Source: Streptomyces violaceorubidus | GTDB taxonomy: Bacteria > Actinomycetota > Actinomycetes > Streptomycetales > Streptomycetaceae | NCBI RefSeq assembly: GCF_000717995.1 | Contig: NZ_JODM01000017.1 | Coordinates: forward strand, 62,001 to 126,000 | Length of the DNA: 64,000 bases | Reading direction: 5' to 3' | Notes under the pieces: generated by a model | Database searches by the model: none | What the model was told of the DNA's origin: nothing | Seen by the model: only the letters and a program-made list of their open reading frames with translations | Program-made: the position numbers and the translations under genes | Shown here: one piece after another, positions 16,386-25,636 of the stretch | Layout of the letters: each line of letters begins with the position of its first letter | Numbering within the stretch: position 1 is the stretch's first letter

Positions 16386-17741
16386 GTGACCGTGAACGCT
16401 GATTCCCGAAGCGTCGCCGCTCAGGCGACATGGCGAAGCCTGCCCGCGGCGCAGCAGCCCGAGTACCCGGATGCCGAGGCTCTGCGCGATGTGATCGCCG
16501 AGCTCGAATCGTATCCGCCGCTCGTGTTCGCCGGAGAGTGCGACCAGCTGCGTGCTCGCATGGCCGCGGTCGCCCGCGGAGAGGCGTTCGTCCTCCAGGG
16601 CGGCGACTGCGCCGAGTCCTTCGACGCGGTGTCCGCCGAGCACATCAGGGCCAAGCTCAAGACGCTCCTCCAGATGGGCGCCGTCCTCACCTACGCCGCC
16701 TCCGTGCCCGTGGTGAAGGTCGGCCGGATCGCCGGCCAGTACTCCAAGCCGCGCTCCAAGCCCACCGAGACCCGCGACGGCGTGACGCTGCCGACCTACC
16801 GCGGCGACTCCGTCAACGGCTTCGACTTCACCGAGGCGGCCCGGATCCCGGACCCCGAGCGGCTCAAGCGCATGTACCACGCCTCGGCGTCCACGCTGAA
16901 CCTGGTGCGCGCCTTCACCACCGGCGGCTACGCCGACCTCAGGCAGGTGCACGCCTGGAACCAGGACTTCGTGAAGTCCTCCCCCTCCGGCCAGCGCTAC
17001 GAGCAGCTCGCCCGGGAGATCGACAACGCGCTGAACTTCATGCGGGCCTGCGGGACGGACCCGGCCGAGTTCCAGACCGTCGAGTTCTTCTCCTCGCACG
17101 AGGCGCTGCTGCTCGACTACGAGTCGGCCCTCACCCGCGTCGACTCGCGCACCGGGCAGCTGTACGACGTCTCCGGGCACATGGTGTGGATCGGTGAGCG
17201 CACCCGGCAGCTGGACCACGCGCACATCGAGTTCGCCTCGCGGATCCGCAACCCGATCGGCATCAAGCTCGGCCCGTCCACCACGGCCGAGGAGGCGTTG
17301 CAGTACATCGAGCGCCTGGACCCGGAGCGCGAGCCCGGCCGGCTGAGCTTCATCGTCCGGATGGGCGCGGACAAGATCCGCGACAAGCTCCCCGAGCTGG
17401 TGGAGAAGGTCACCGCGTCCGGCGCCACCGTCGCCTGGATCACCGACCCGATGCACGGCAACACCTACGAGGCGGCCTCCGGTCACAAGACCCGCCGCTT
17501 CGACGACGTGCTCGACGAGGTCAAGGGCTTCTTCGAGGTGCACAAGTCGCTCGGCACCCACCCGGGCGGCATCCACGTCGAGCTGACCGGCGACGACGTC
17601 ACCGAGTGCGTGGGCGGCGGCGACGAGATCTTCGTCGACGACCTGCACCAGCGCTACGAGACGGCCTGCGACCCGCGGCTGAACCGCAGCCAGTCGCTCG
17701 ACCTGGCGTTCCTGGTGGCGGAGATGTACCGGGACCAGTGA
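16386..17741 (+). CDS. Class II (plant-type) DAHP synthase
   Basis: A 451-residue 3-deoxy-D-arabino-heptulosonate 7-phosphate synthase. It condenses phosphoenolpyruvate with erythrose 4-phosphate in the first step of the shikimate pathway. Class II features are visible: FVLQGGDCAESFDAV (metal-binding Cys), VGRIAGQYSKPRSKP, YRGDSVNGF, SSHEALLLDYE, GIKLGPSTTAEEAL, ITDPMHGNT and GGIHVELTGDDVTECVGG. The GTG at 16386 starts the VTVNADSRSV sequence; a GTG at 16377 is possible. A strong terminator follows. The mycobacterial homologue AroG is allosterically inhibited by aromatic amino acids; whether this one is cannot be read here. Confidence 0.95.
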   Translation: MTVNADSRSVAAQATWRSLPAAQQPEYPDAEALRDVIAELESYPPLVFAGECDQLRARMAAVARGEAFVLQGGDCAESFDAVSAEHIRAKLKTLLQMGAVLTYAASVPVVKVGRIAGQYSKPRSKPTETRDGVTLPTYRGDSVNGFDFTEAARIPDPERLKRMYHASASTLNLVRAFTTGGYADLRQVHAWNQDFVKSSPSGQRYEQLAREIDNALNFMRACGTDPAEFQTVEFFSSHEALLLDYESALTRVDSRTGQLYDVSGHMVWIGERTRQLDHAHIEFASRIRNPIGIKLGPSTTAEEALQYIERLDPEREPGRLSFIVRMGADKIRDKLPELVEKVTASGATVAWITDPMHGNTYEAASGHKTRRFDDVLDEVKGFFEVHKSLGTHPGGIHVELTGDDVTECVGGGDEIFVDDLHQRYETACDPRLNRSQSLDLAFLVAEMYRDQ

Positions 17742-17770
17742 CGGTTCGCCCCTCGCGGGGCGGGTGAAAT

Positions 17771-17810
17771 GGGGCGCGGGTCACACGGGATCCGCGCCCC
17801 TTGCACTTTT
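17771..17810 (+). terminator. Rho-independent terminator after DAHP synthase
   Basis: GGGGCGCGG (17771-17779) pairs with CCGCGCCCC (17792-17800), giving nine perfect base pairs. It is followed by TTGCACTTTT, a broken U-tract. It lies 29 bases past the stop codon and upstream of the iron-regulated bfd promoter. Confidence 0.85.
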
Positions 17811-17834
17811 GCCGGCCTGGCGCGATGGGTAAGG

Positions 17835-17853
17835 TTAGGTTTGCCTCACCGAT
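17835..17853 (+). promoter_or_regulatory. Putative DmdR/DtxR-type iron box upstream of bfd
   Basis: TTAGGTTTGCCTCACCGAT matches 15 of 19 positions of the streptomycete iron box (TTAGGTTAGGCTCACCTAA type). It begins 81 bases before the bfd start. Iron-loaded DmdR1 binding here would repress bfd when iron is plentiful and release it under starvation, when Bfd helps draw iron from bacterioferritin. The match was counted by eye; binding is inferred. Confidence 0.75.
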
Positions 17854-17915
17854 CAGTCGGGCCCTCCGGTCGTCGGTACGGCACGACCTTGTACCCCGCC
17901 CGGGAGGTGAACCGC

Positions 17916-18140
17916 GTGTTCGTCTGCAGCTGCTTCGGTGTCACCGAGGAACAGGTGAGGAGCCACGCGGAGGCCGGTGCGTGCACGCCCCGGCAGATCG
18001 CCTCCGCCTGCAAGGCGGGCACCGACTGCGGTGGCTGCGTACGTCGCATCCAGGCCCTGCTCGGGCGCGGCGCCTGCCCCCGCCGGCAGCTGGCCGACCA
18101 GGGTGCCCCGGTCCTCTCGGAGCTCCCCGAGGCGGCCTGA
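17916..18140 (+). CDS. bfd: Bacterioferritin-associated ferredoxin Bfd
   Basis: A 74-residue [2Fe-2S] protein that passes electrons to bacterioferritin to release stored iron. It shows FVCSCFGVTEEQVRSHAEAG with a CxC pair and CGGCVRRI with a CxxC pair, the four cluster ligands of the BFD-like fold. The GTG at 17916 was chosen because GGGAGG lies eight bases upstream; longer in-frame extensions lack a ribosome site. It converges on bfr, whose stop is only 16 bases away, and its upstream region carries an iron-box-like palindrome. Confidence 0.92.
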   Translation: MFVCSCFGVTEEQVRSHAEAGACTPRQIASACKAGTDCGGCVRRIQALLGRGACPRRQLADQGAPVLSELPEAA

Positions 18141-18156
18141 GGCCTCCCGGGCCCTA

Positions 18157-18660
18157 CTAGAGCGCCCCCGGCCCCGACGGGTCCGGCTGGGTCTGCTCGA
18201 TGACCGTCGACAGGTAGAGCGACTCGCCCAGCTTCTCGATCAGGTCGAGCTGGGTCTCCAGGTAGTCGATGTGGTGCTCCTCGTCGGCCAGGATCGCCTC
18301 GAAGACGTTGGCCGACGTGATGTCGTGCTTGGCCCGCATCACCTCGATGCCCCGGCGCAGCCGGTCGATCGCCTCCAGCTCGATCTCCCGGTCGGCCTGG
18401 AACATCTCGGTCACGCTCTGGCCGACCCGCACGTGGAAGAGCCGCTGGTAGTTCGGCAGGCCGTCCAGGAGCAGGATGCGGTCGGTGAGCACCTCGGCGT
18501 GGCGCATCTCGTCGAAGGACTCCGCGCGCGTGTACTTCGCGAGCTTGGTCCAGCCCTTGTGGTCCTGCAGCTTCGCGTGCAGGAAGTACTGGTTGATCGC
18601 CGTGAGCTCGGCGGTCAGCTGCTCATTGAGGAACTCGATGACTTCCGGGTCGCCCTGCAT
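18157..18660 (-). CDS. bfr: Bacterioferritin
   Basis: A 167-residue haem-containing ferritin that oxidises and stores iron in a 24-subunit shell. All ferroxidase ligands are present at canonical positions (Glu18, Glu51, His54, Glu94, Glu127, His130), as is the haem ligand Met52. A nine-residue Pro/Gly C-terminal extension exceeds the usual 158. The ATG at 18660 fits the family start MQGDPEVIEFLN. It is convergent with bfd, so storage and release genes share a 3' boundary but have separate promoters. The 18661-18851 stretch upstream has unusually AT-rich direct repeats (GACTTAGT) that could belong to its promoter. Confidence 0.96.
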   Translation of the reverse strand: MQGDPEVIEFLNEQLTAELTAINQYFLHAKLQDHKGWTKLAKYTRAESFDEMRHAEVLTDRILLLDGLPNYQRLFHVRVGQSVTEMFQADREIELEAIDRLRRGIEVMRAKHDITSANVFEAILADEEHHIDYLETQLDLIEKLGESLYLSTVIEQTQPDPSGPGAL

Positions 18661-18851
18661 CGCTTGAGGCTCCTTCGAACGGGAACAGGCGTGTTGGGCG
18701 GCATGATTGCACCGGCGTCGAAGATCGTCCAGTAAGTGTTGACTTAGTAAGTAAGTACAGACTTAGTCACCTTCATGGTGATTGATGCCGTTTGCCCGAA
18801 TGTAAGTGAGGTGGGTCGGGGGCATCGGTCCGGGTCTGTCAGGATGGAGGC

Positions 18852-19499
18852 ATGGGTCAGCCGGTGGAAGACGGATCGGGAGAAGACGGTTCTGAAGGAG
18901 CCTCGCGGTTCGAGCTCCCCCCCGGGCAGCGGCTGCAACGCGGCTGGCCCGTCACGCACTACGGACCCGTCCCCAAGTTCCGCCCCGAGCGCTGGGAGTT
19001 CCGGGTCTTCGGCGCCACCGCCGACGGCGGGAAGCACGGCTGGACCCACGACGAGTTCACCGCCCTGCCCTACACCACGGTCGTCGCCGACCTGCACTGC
19101 GTCACGAAGTTCAGCATGCTCGGCGCCGAGTGGGGCGGCGTCCCGGCCGCCACGATCCTTCGGCTCGCCCCGCCCGCGCCCGAGGTCACCCATGTGATGG
19201 TGTGGGCCGAGTACGGCTTCAGCTCCAACCTCCGGCTGTCCGACTTCGCCGCCGCGCGCACCCTCTTCGCCACCCACAAGGACGGCGAGCTGCTCACCGC
19301 CGAGCACGGCTTCCCGCTGCGGCTGGTCGTCCCGCACCTGTACGCCTGGAAGGGCCCGAAGTGGGTGCGCGGCATCGAGTACATGACCGCCGACCGGCGC
19401 GGCTTCTGGGAGGAGCGCGGCTACCACAACATCGGCGACCCGTGGCGGGAGCAGCGCTACTCCTACCAGGAGGAGCCCGGGGAGGGCCCCGAGCCGTGA
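18852..19499 (+). CDS. Sulfite-oxidase-like molybdopterin-binding oxidoreductase
   Basis: A 215-residue protein of the Oxidored_molyb family. Features are GWPVTHYGPVPKF, TALPYTTVVADLHCVTKFS with the molybdenum-ligating Cys, GGVPAATILRLA, WAEYGFSSNLRLSDF, HGFPLRLVVPHLYAWKGPKW and a C-terminal WEERGYHNIGDPW. These match the small cytoplasmic sulfite oxidase-like proteins that carry one molybdenum cofactor domain and no haem. Substrate is unknown. No Tat signal is visible. It lies between divergent bfr and convergent endonuclease IV. Start ATG 18852. Confidence 0.88.
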   Translation: MGQPVEDGSGEDGSEGASRFELPPGQRLQRGWPVTHYGPVPKFRPERWEFRVFGATADGGKHGWTHDEFTALPYTTVVADLHCVTKFSMLGAEWGGVPAATILRLAPPAPEVTHVMVWAEYGFSSNLRLSDFAAARTLFATHKDGELLTAEHGFPLRLVVPHLYAWKGPKWVRGIEYMTADRRGFWEERGYHNIGDPWREQRYSYQEEPGEGPEP

Positions 19500-19520
19500 C
19501 CCCCGGGGGCCGCTCGGGGG

Positions 19521-20402
19521 TCAGCCGTCGCGCAGCCTCTTCAGCCGTGCCACGTCCGCCGCGTGCCCCTCCTTGCCGCCCGGCGTCTCGATGACCAGCG
19601 GCACGCCCTCGGTCGCCGGGTGGGTCATCAGCGCGCGGAACGGGTCCTCGCCGATGTGACCGGCGCCGATGTTCTCGTGCCGGTCCTTGTGCGCCCCGGC
19701 CACGTCCTTGGAGTCGTTGGCGTGGATCAGCTTCAGCCGGCCCTCCCCGACGGTGTCCACCAGCAGGTCGAGGGTCTGGTGCATGCCGGACGGCCCGGTC
19801 AGGTCGTGGCCGGCCGCGAAGATGTGGCACGTGTCCAGGCACACGCCCAGCTTCGGGTGGGCGTCCAGCGCCTCGAAGTACGGCCCGAAGTCCCAGGTCC
19901 GCGAGCACAGGGAGGCACCCTGGCCCGCCGTCGACTCCAGCAGCAGGTACGGGTCGTCGTCGTGGGTCAGCTCGTCCAGCAGCGGCAGCAGCTGATCGCG
20001 CACCTGCTTCAGCGCCACCGACCTCTCCCGCCCGCCGGTCGCGCTCCCGGTGTGCACGACGACGCCGAGCGCCCCGATGGCCCGCCCGCGCCGCAGCGAG
20101 TGCCGCAGCGACCGGACCGACCGCTCCACCGTCGCCTCGGTGTGCGAGCCGAAGTTGATCAGGTACGGCGCGTGCACGTACGCCGGGACCGATCCGGCCG
20201 CGCAGGCCTCCCGGAAGGCCTCGTCCTGCTTCGGGTTGCCGGCCGGGGTGGCCCAGCCGCGCGGATTGGCGACGAAGACCTGCACGGTCTCCGCCTTGAG
20301 CTCACGGGCGTAGGACAGGCCGACGGAGTGCAGCCCGCCGGCCACGGGGACGTGGCCGCCGACGGGGTTGCGCGGCAGGGGGGAGGGGGATGCGGTGCTC
20401 AT
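19521..20402 (-). CDS. nfo: Deoxyribonuclease IV (endonuclease IV, Nfo type)
   Basis: A 293-residue AP endonuclease of the xylose-isomerase-like TIM barrel family. It cuts DNA 5' of abasic sites in base excision repair using three zinc ions. Seen are GGHVPVAGGL, YVHAPYLINFGS (zinc His), GVVVHTGSATG, LLLESTAGQG (Glu), GVCLDTCHIFAAGHDL and the C-terminal HANDSKDVAG, KDRHENIGAGHIG and VIETPGG. Residue order and spacing agree with the family. The ATG at 20402 has only a weak ribosome site. It ends 22 bases from the convergent sulfite-oxidase-like gene. Confidence 0.92.
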   Translation of the reverse strand: MSTASPSPLPRNPVGGHVPVAGGLHSVGLSYARELKAETVQVFVANPRGWATPAGNPKQDEAFREACAAGSVPAYVHAPYLINFGSHTEATVERSVRSLRHSLRRGRAIGALGVVVHTGSATGGRERSVALKQVRDQLLPLLDELTHDDDPYLLLESTAGQGASLCSRTWDFGPYFEALDAHPKLGVCLDTCHIFAAGHDLTGPSGMHQTLDLLVDTVGEGRLKLIHANDSKDVAGAHKDRHENIGAGHIGEDPFRALMTHPATEGVPLVIETPGGKEGHAADVARLKRLRDG

Positions 20403-20508
20403 GTCCGCACCAAGGATGCCAGGACGTGTGGGCGGACCCCGGATCAGGGTACGACTGCACCGGCGCACCGGCGCTGCCGAGCCTGGGGAGGGTCACCTGG
20501 GGGACGCC

Positions 20509-20640
20509 GTGAGCTTCGCGCTGCCGGACGGCGGCCGGGTCCTGGTCGAACCGGTCGACGAGGACGTCTACGGACTCGAGGAGATCTCGGTCAACGGCAG
20601 CACGGTCGTCCGGCGGGCCCAGGAGGGCCTCGGCGGGCCC
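20509..20640 (+). pseudogene. Truncated Trypco1 (CU044_2847 family) gene remnant
   Basis: A GTG at 20509, five bases after GGGGGA, opens a reading frame encoding SFALPDGGRVLVEPVDEDV then ISVNGSTVVRRAQEGL. This resembles the N-terminal half of the short trypsin-co-occurring domain proteins that accompany VMAP-type proteases. After about 20630 the frame becomes Pro/Arg-rich and runs to a stop at 21142-21144, while coding character switches to the opposite strand. The C-terminal half of the domain is therefore missing. A 10-bp direct repeat CGGCGGGCCC (20611-20620 and 20631-20640) sits at the junction. Family assignment is tentative because only some 43 residues remain. Confidence 0.5.
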
Positions 20641-22262
20641 GGAGCACTTCCCCGGGCAGCGTGCGCGCCCCGGCGGTCCGCAGCCGGTCCGGCAGGTCGG
20701 CGGCGACGGACGGCCCGTCCTGCTCGTCGTGCGCCCAGACCAGGGCCGGCACCCCCGCGTCCAGGGCCGCGTCGAACTCGGCGTCGGGGGCGCGCCTGCG
20801 GGGCACCCGCGGCGGGAACCCGAGCACCAGGGCCAGCGGTCCGTCGTCCGCGTACAGGGCGGAGAACAGGGCCTCGTAGGACGACCGGGTGCACCACCCC
20901 CAAACGCACCTCCGTGCCGCTCGGGGTCGTGATCGGCAGGCCGTCTACCGGCCGCCCCAGCAGCTCGCGGGGCAGGACGAACTCCGCGAACAGGTCGGGG
21001 GAGTCGATGGCCTTCTCCCGGCGCATCCGGATGATCTCGTCCACCACGAGCCGCTCCAGCCGCCCCAGCCGCATGGCCTCGGTGTACTGCTGCACGGCCT
21101 CCCGCGGGGCGCCCTCGTGCTGCCGGAAGACGTCGAGCAGGTAGTGCCGGCTCGGCGACGCCGGAGTGATCCGGAAGGTGGCGTACGTCCACCGGGTGCC
21201 GGCCCCGCCGGGACGCACCCGGCGCTCCAGCAGCGGGCCGGGGTCGACCGCGGGGGTGCAGTGCCCCGCCCGCCCGCGCACCCAGCGGGCCAGTTCCTGT
21301 CCGCGGGGCCCGGGGACCCGCCGGGACAGCGCGGCGACGAAGGTCAGCAGCGGCGGCACCGGCCGGCCCGCCTGGGCGATGTGCCGCAGGTCGTGCACGA
21401 TGCCGAGGATGTACTCGGGGGAGCCCTGCCAGGGGCGGCGCACCGGCCCGAGCGCGTCGTCGCGCAGCGCCACCGGACCGGGCATCGCGAGCCGTCCGTC
21501 GAGCAGCAGCCGGTAGAGGTCGTCCATGGCCTCGTCGTCGAAGGGGCCGTCGTCCGGGTCCGGCGGCCCCGGCCCGGGCGGCGGCGCGGGGCGGTCGCCG
21601 GACAGCGCCAGCGCCGCCCGTAACGGGGGCCAGTCGCGGGCCAGCCGCTCCAGCGGGATCATCCAGGTCACGCCCGCCTCGGGCGACTTGTCGCGCAGCA
21701 CGGCGAGCCCGGCGACGCGGGAGGTCACGGCGTCCCGGACGCCGCAGCCGCTGTAGCCGCGGGCCACCCGGTGTCCGGTGTCCGGTGCGTCGTTCAGCTG
21801 GATCAGCGCCGACTCCGGGCCGCCCCGCCCGGCCATCAGGCAGTCCGCCCACACCCCGTGCAGCTGGCCCTGCGGATAGCCGTAGACCTGCATGGGCCGC
21901 TTGGCGGCGTAGTCGCCGGTGGGCAGATGGGCGTGCGAGGTGGGGAACCGGCCGCCCGCCTGCCCCAGGTCGCCGTGCAGGGTGAGCACCGAGACGTCCT
22001 CGTGGTGGCTCCCGCCCGTGTAGTGGTGCCCGCCGCCCGGGGAACCGGTGAGCTTCAGACCGCTGCTGAGGGTCACCGTCACGGTGGCGTGCGGGTCGTC
22101 CTCCAGACGTCCGCCCATGGCCGAGGTCACGACGTGGGCGCAGGTCAGCACATAGCGGGGCGGGACGATGACCCCGCCGCCGACCGGGTTCCCGGCCGGG
22201 CCGAGGATGCTCACCCGCCAGTCGTCGGTGACGGCCGTCCGTACGACCGGTTCCGCCGCCAA
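20591..22262 (-). pseudogene. Trypsin-like serine protease with VMAP-like C-terminus, frameshifted
   Basis: The TTG at 22262 follows GGGGGAGGA and opens a trypsin-fold domain: GGGVIVPPRYVLTCAHVV (catalytic His), HHEDVSVLTL (Asp) and RGYSGCGVRDAV (Ser). Helical and VMAP-C-like regions follow, including DDLYRLLLDGRL and RRPWQGSPEYILGIV. At 20897-20903 a run of five C (five G on the coding strand) carries one base too many. Removing one restores RSSYEALFSALYADDGPLAL and ALVWAHDEQDG, ending at a stop at 20591-20593. As written, the frame continues as Pro/Arg-rich nonsense to 20568. The extreme C-terminus also appears lost. Either a true pseudogene or a homopolymer sequencing error plus truncation. 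Confidence 0.65.
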
Positions 22263-22405
22263 GGCGTCCTCCCCCGTCCGCCACCGCAGGCCCCGACCGT
22301 CTGCGGAGCCGCCATAGTAGCGGTCCCCGCCGGGGGAAGCAGAGGGGACAACAACCCTTTGCGTGCGGCCGGTTGACCAGGTGTTCGGCCTGTTCGGCCG
22401 CCGGG

Positions 22406-24361
22406 TCAGCGGATGGTGACGGTGATGGTCGAGCCCTCGGGAGCCGTGTCCCCGCCGTCCACGGACTGCTTCTTGACGGTGTCGCCGAACAGCCCGAGCA
22501 GACCGCGGTCCTCGTCCACCTCGAAGCCCGCGTCCTCCAGCTTCCGCTTGGCGTCGTCCACACTGTCCCCGACCACGTCCGGGACCTCGATCATCCGGGG
22601 GCCCTTGGACACCGTGAGCGTCACCGTGTCCCCGTCGGCCACCCGGCCGCCCGGCTCCGGCGTCTGCCGGGCCACCTGGCCGCTGTCGTACTCCGAGTTC
22701 ACCCGCTCGTCGGCGACCTTCACCTTCAGGCCGGCCCCCTCCAACTCGGCCCGCGCGTCGTCCAGGGCGTCGCCGGTGACGTCCGGGACGTCGATCGGGC
22801 TGCCCTTGCTGACGACCAGGGCGACCGCCGAGCCCGCCCGCACCGTGGTGCCCGACCGGGGCCTGGTGGAGATCACGAAGCCCTTGGCCACCTCGTCGCT
22901 GAACTCCCGGGTCACCATGCCCGGCTCCAGCCCCTCGTCCTCCAGCAGCGTCCGGGCCTTGTCCAGCCTGTAGCCCGACACGTCCGGCAGCTTCACGGTG
23001 TCGGGACCGTCGGAGACCGTGAGGGACACCGAGTCGTTCTTCCGGATGCGGTCGCCCACCCCGGGATCGGTGCTGATGACCTTGCCGCGCTCCACGGTGT
23101 CGCTGTAGGCGTGCCGCACCTTGCCGACGTCGAGGCCGGCGTCGTCCAGCCGGTCCCGGGCCTCGGCCTCGGTCTTGGACAGCAGCGGCGGCACCTTGGT
23201 GAACTGGCCGGAATTGATGTACCAGACGCCCGTGCCGACCCCGAGCACCAGCAGGACGGCCACGACGATCGTCAGCGGCCTGCGGCGCAGCCGGAGCCTC
23301 CGGGACGGGGCCGCGGACGGCGGGGGAGCGGCGAGCCGGCTGGTGCGGTTGACCCCGTCCGAAGCGAAGCGGCCCTCCGCTGCCACGGCCTCGTCGTCCT
23401 CGTTGACGGGCAGCGGCCGGGGCATGGTCAGGGCGCGGGGGATCACGCTCGTGCGGTCCTCGGCGTTGTCGTGCTCCCCGGCGAGCGCCTGCGGCGGCAC
23501 GGCGTCCAGCTGTGCCGCGCTCAGCGCCTCACGCGCCTCGCGGGCCCGCGCGAGCAGTGCCACGGCGTCGTGCGGCCGGATCTCCGGGTTGCGCGCGGTG
23601 GCCGCGGCGACCAGCTCGTCCAGCTCGTACGCCATCTCCGGCACGGAGGCCGACGGCGGCGGCACGTCCTCGTGGAGGTGCTTGTAGAGCACCGCCGCGG
23701 GGGAGTCCCCGTCGTGCGGCTTGGCGCCGGTCAGCATCTCGAAGAGCACGACACCGCACGCGTACACGTCGACCCGGGGGTCGGCGGTGCCCTGCTCGAT
23801 CTGCTCGGGCGCCAGGTAGGAGACGGTGCCGAGGACGGCACCGGTGGTGCTGGTGACGGTGTCGACCGCGCGGACCAGACCGAAGTCGGCGACCTTGACC
23901 CGGCCGTCGTCGCCTATCAGCACGTTCTCCGGCTTCATGTCCCGGTGCACGAACCCCGCCCGGTGCGCGGCACCGAGCGCGGCGAGGACCGGCTCCAGGA
24001 TGTCCAGCGCGGCCCGCGGCCTGAGCGCCCCGCGCTCGCGCAGCACGTCCCGCAGGGTGCAGCCCGCGATGTACTCCATCGCCAGGTAGACGTACGCCCC
24101 CTCGGCACCCTGGTCGAAGACCTGCACGACATTGGGGTGGTCGAGCCGGGCCACCGACTTGGCCTCGCGGATGAACCGCTCGACGAAGGTGGCGTCGGTC
24201 GCGAGCGTCGGGTGCATCACCTTCAGCGCGAGCACGCGGTCCAGGCGGGTGTCCACGGCCCGGTAGACCGTGGCCATCCCGCCGACCGCGATCCGCGCCT
24301 CGACGCGGTACCGGCCGTCGAGCACCTGCCCGACGAGAGGGTCCTGAAGGGTCGTGTCCAC
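22406..24361 (-). CDS. PASTA-domain Ser/Thr protein kinase (PknB-like)
   Basis: A 651-residue membrane kinase. The intracellular kinase domain (about 10-285) has IAVGGMATVYRA, Lys47, the catalytic HRDMKPEN with Asp141, DFG at 159-161 and APEQIEQG. A linker and one transmembrane helix (about 362-382) lead to four extracellular PASTA repeats, expected to sense peptidoglycan fragments or lipid II. By position it corresponds to S. coelicolor SCO2110 (PkaF). The GTG at 24361 has no Shine-Dalgarno. TAGACT seven bases upstream looks like a -10 of a leaderless transcript. Neighbouring aro and Rv2175c-like genes parallel the mycobacterial pknL locus, but PknL lacks PASTA repeats. Confidence 0.92.
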   Translation of the reverse strand: MDTTLQDPLVGQVLDGRYRVEARIAVGGMATVYRAVDTRLDRVLALKVMHPTLATDATFVERFIREAKSVARLDHPNVVQVFDQGAEGAYVYLAMEYIAGCTLRDVLRERGALRPRAALDILEPVLAALGAAHRAGFVHRDMKPENVLIGDDGRVKVADFGLVRAVDTVTSTTGAVLGTVSYLAPEQIEQGTADPRVDVYACGVVLFEMLTGAKPHDGDSPAAVLYKHLHEDVPPPSASVPEMAYELDELVAAATARNPEIRPHDAVALLARAREAREALSAAQLDAVPPQALAGEHDNAEDRTSVIPRALTMPRPLPVNEDDEAVAAEGRFASDGVNRTSRLAAPPPSAAPSRRLRLRRRPLTIVVAVLLVLGVGTGVWYINSGQFTKVPPLLSKTEAEARDRLDDAGLDVGKVRHAYSDTVERGKVISTDPGVGDRIRKNDSVSLTVSDGPDTVKLPDVSGYRLDKARTLLEDEGLEPGMVTREFSDEVAKGFVISTRPRSGTTVRAGSAVALVVSKGSPIDVPDVTGDALDDARAELEGAGLKVKVADERVNSEYDSGQVARQTPEPGGRVADGDTVTLTVSKGPRMIEVPDVVGDSVDDAKRKLEDAGFEVDEDRGLLGLFGDTVKKQSVDGGDTAPEGSTITVTIR

Positions 24362-24449
24362 GCAGGTGAGTCTACGAGCCACCACGGACACCCCGCGTCG
24401 CCGACCGGAATCGGGGCGGTACCGCAGCGCGTCTGTGACGAACCGCACC

Positions 24450-24533
24450 AGCTGCGGGCAGTCGTGCCGCTGGCGCGGCACGGGTGGGCGACGGGGGTAC
24501 CTCCCAGGCCGTTCAGGCACTGGGGAAGGCACC
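24450..24533 (+). repeat. Dispersed 84-bp element, copy 1
   Basis: An 84-base sequence whose reverse complement recurs at 62210-62293 with only three mismatches. It holds two stem-loops: GTGCCGC pairing with GCGGCAC (24464-24482), and GGTACCTCCC (24497-24506) facing GGGGAAGGCACC (24522-24533) with small imperfections. It lies between the kinase start and the thiG stop, in non-coding DNA. It looks like a REP- or MITE-like intergenic element; no transposase is nearby. Confidence 0.85.
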
Positions 24534-24547
24534 TCGCATCGCCGGGC

Positions 24548-25435
<888 letters not shown>

Positions 25436-25636
25436 TCAGCCTCCTTGGACGGCGGTGAGGACCTCGACGCGGTCGCCCTCGGCCAGCGCGGTGGCGGACC
25501 ACCGCGCGCGCGGGACGACGGTCTCGTTCAGAGCGGCGGCCACCCCGGACGGGGACCGGGTGAGCGTGCCCACCAGGGCGTCCAGGGCGGTGCCGGGAGC
25601 CACCTCGCGCGGCTCGCCGTTGACGGAGATGTTCAT
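25436..25636 (-). CDS. thiS: Sulfur carrier protein ThiS
   Basis: A 66-residue ubiquitin-like sulfur carrier. It starts MNISVNGEPREV and ends VLTAVQGG; the terminal Gly-Gly is adenylated and thiocarboxylated to deliver sulfur to ThiG. RVEVLTAV precedes the diglycine as in the family. Its ATG overlaps the thiO stop (ATGA), and thiG starts three bases after its stop, so all three should be co-translated. The activating enzyme (ThiF-like) is not in this window. Confidence 0.95.
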   Translation of the reverse strand: MNISVNGEPREVAPGTALDALVGTLTRSPSGVAAALNETVVPRARWSATALAEGDRVEVLTAVQGG

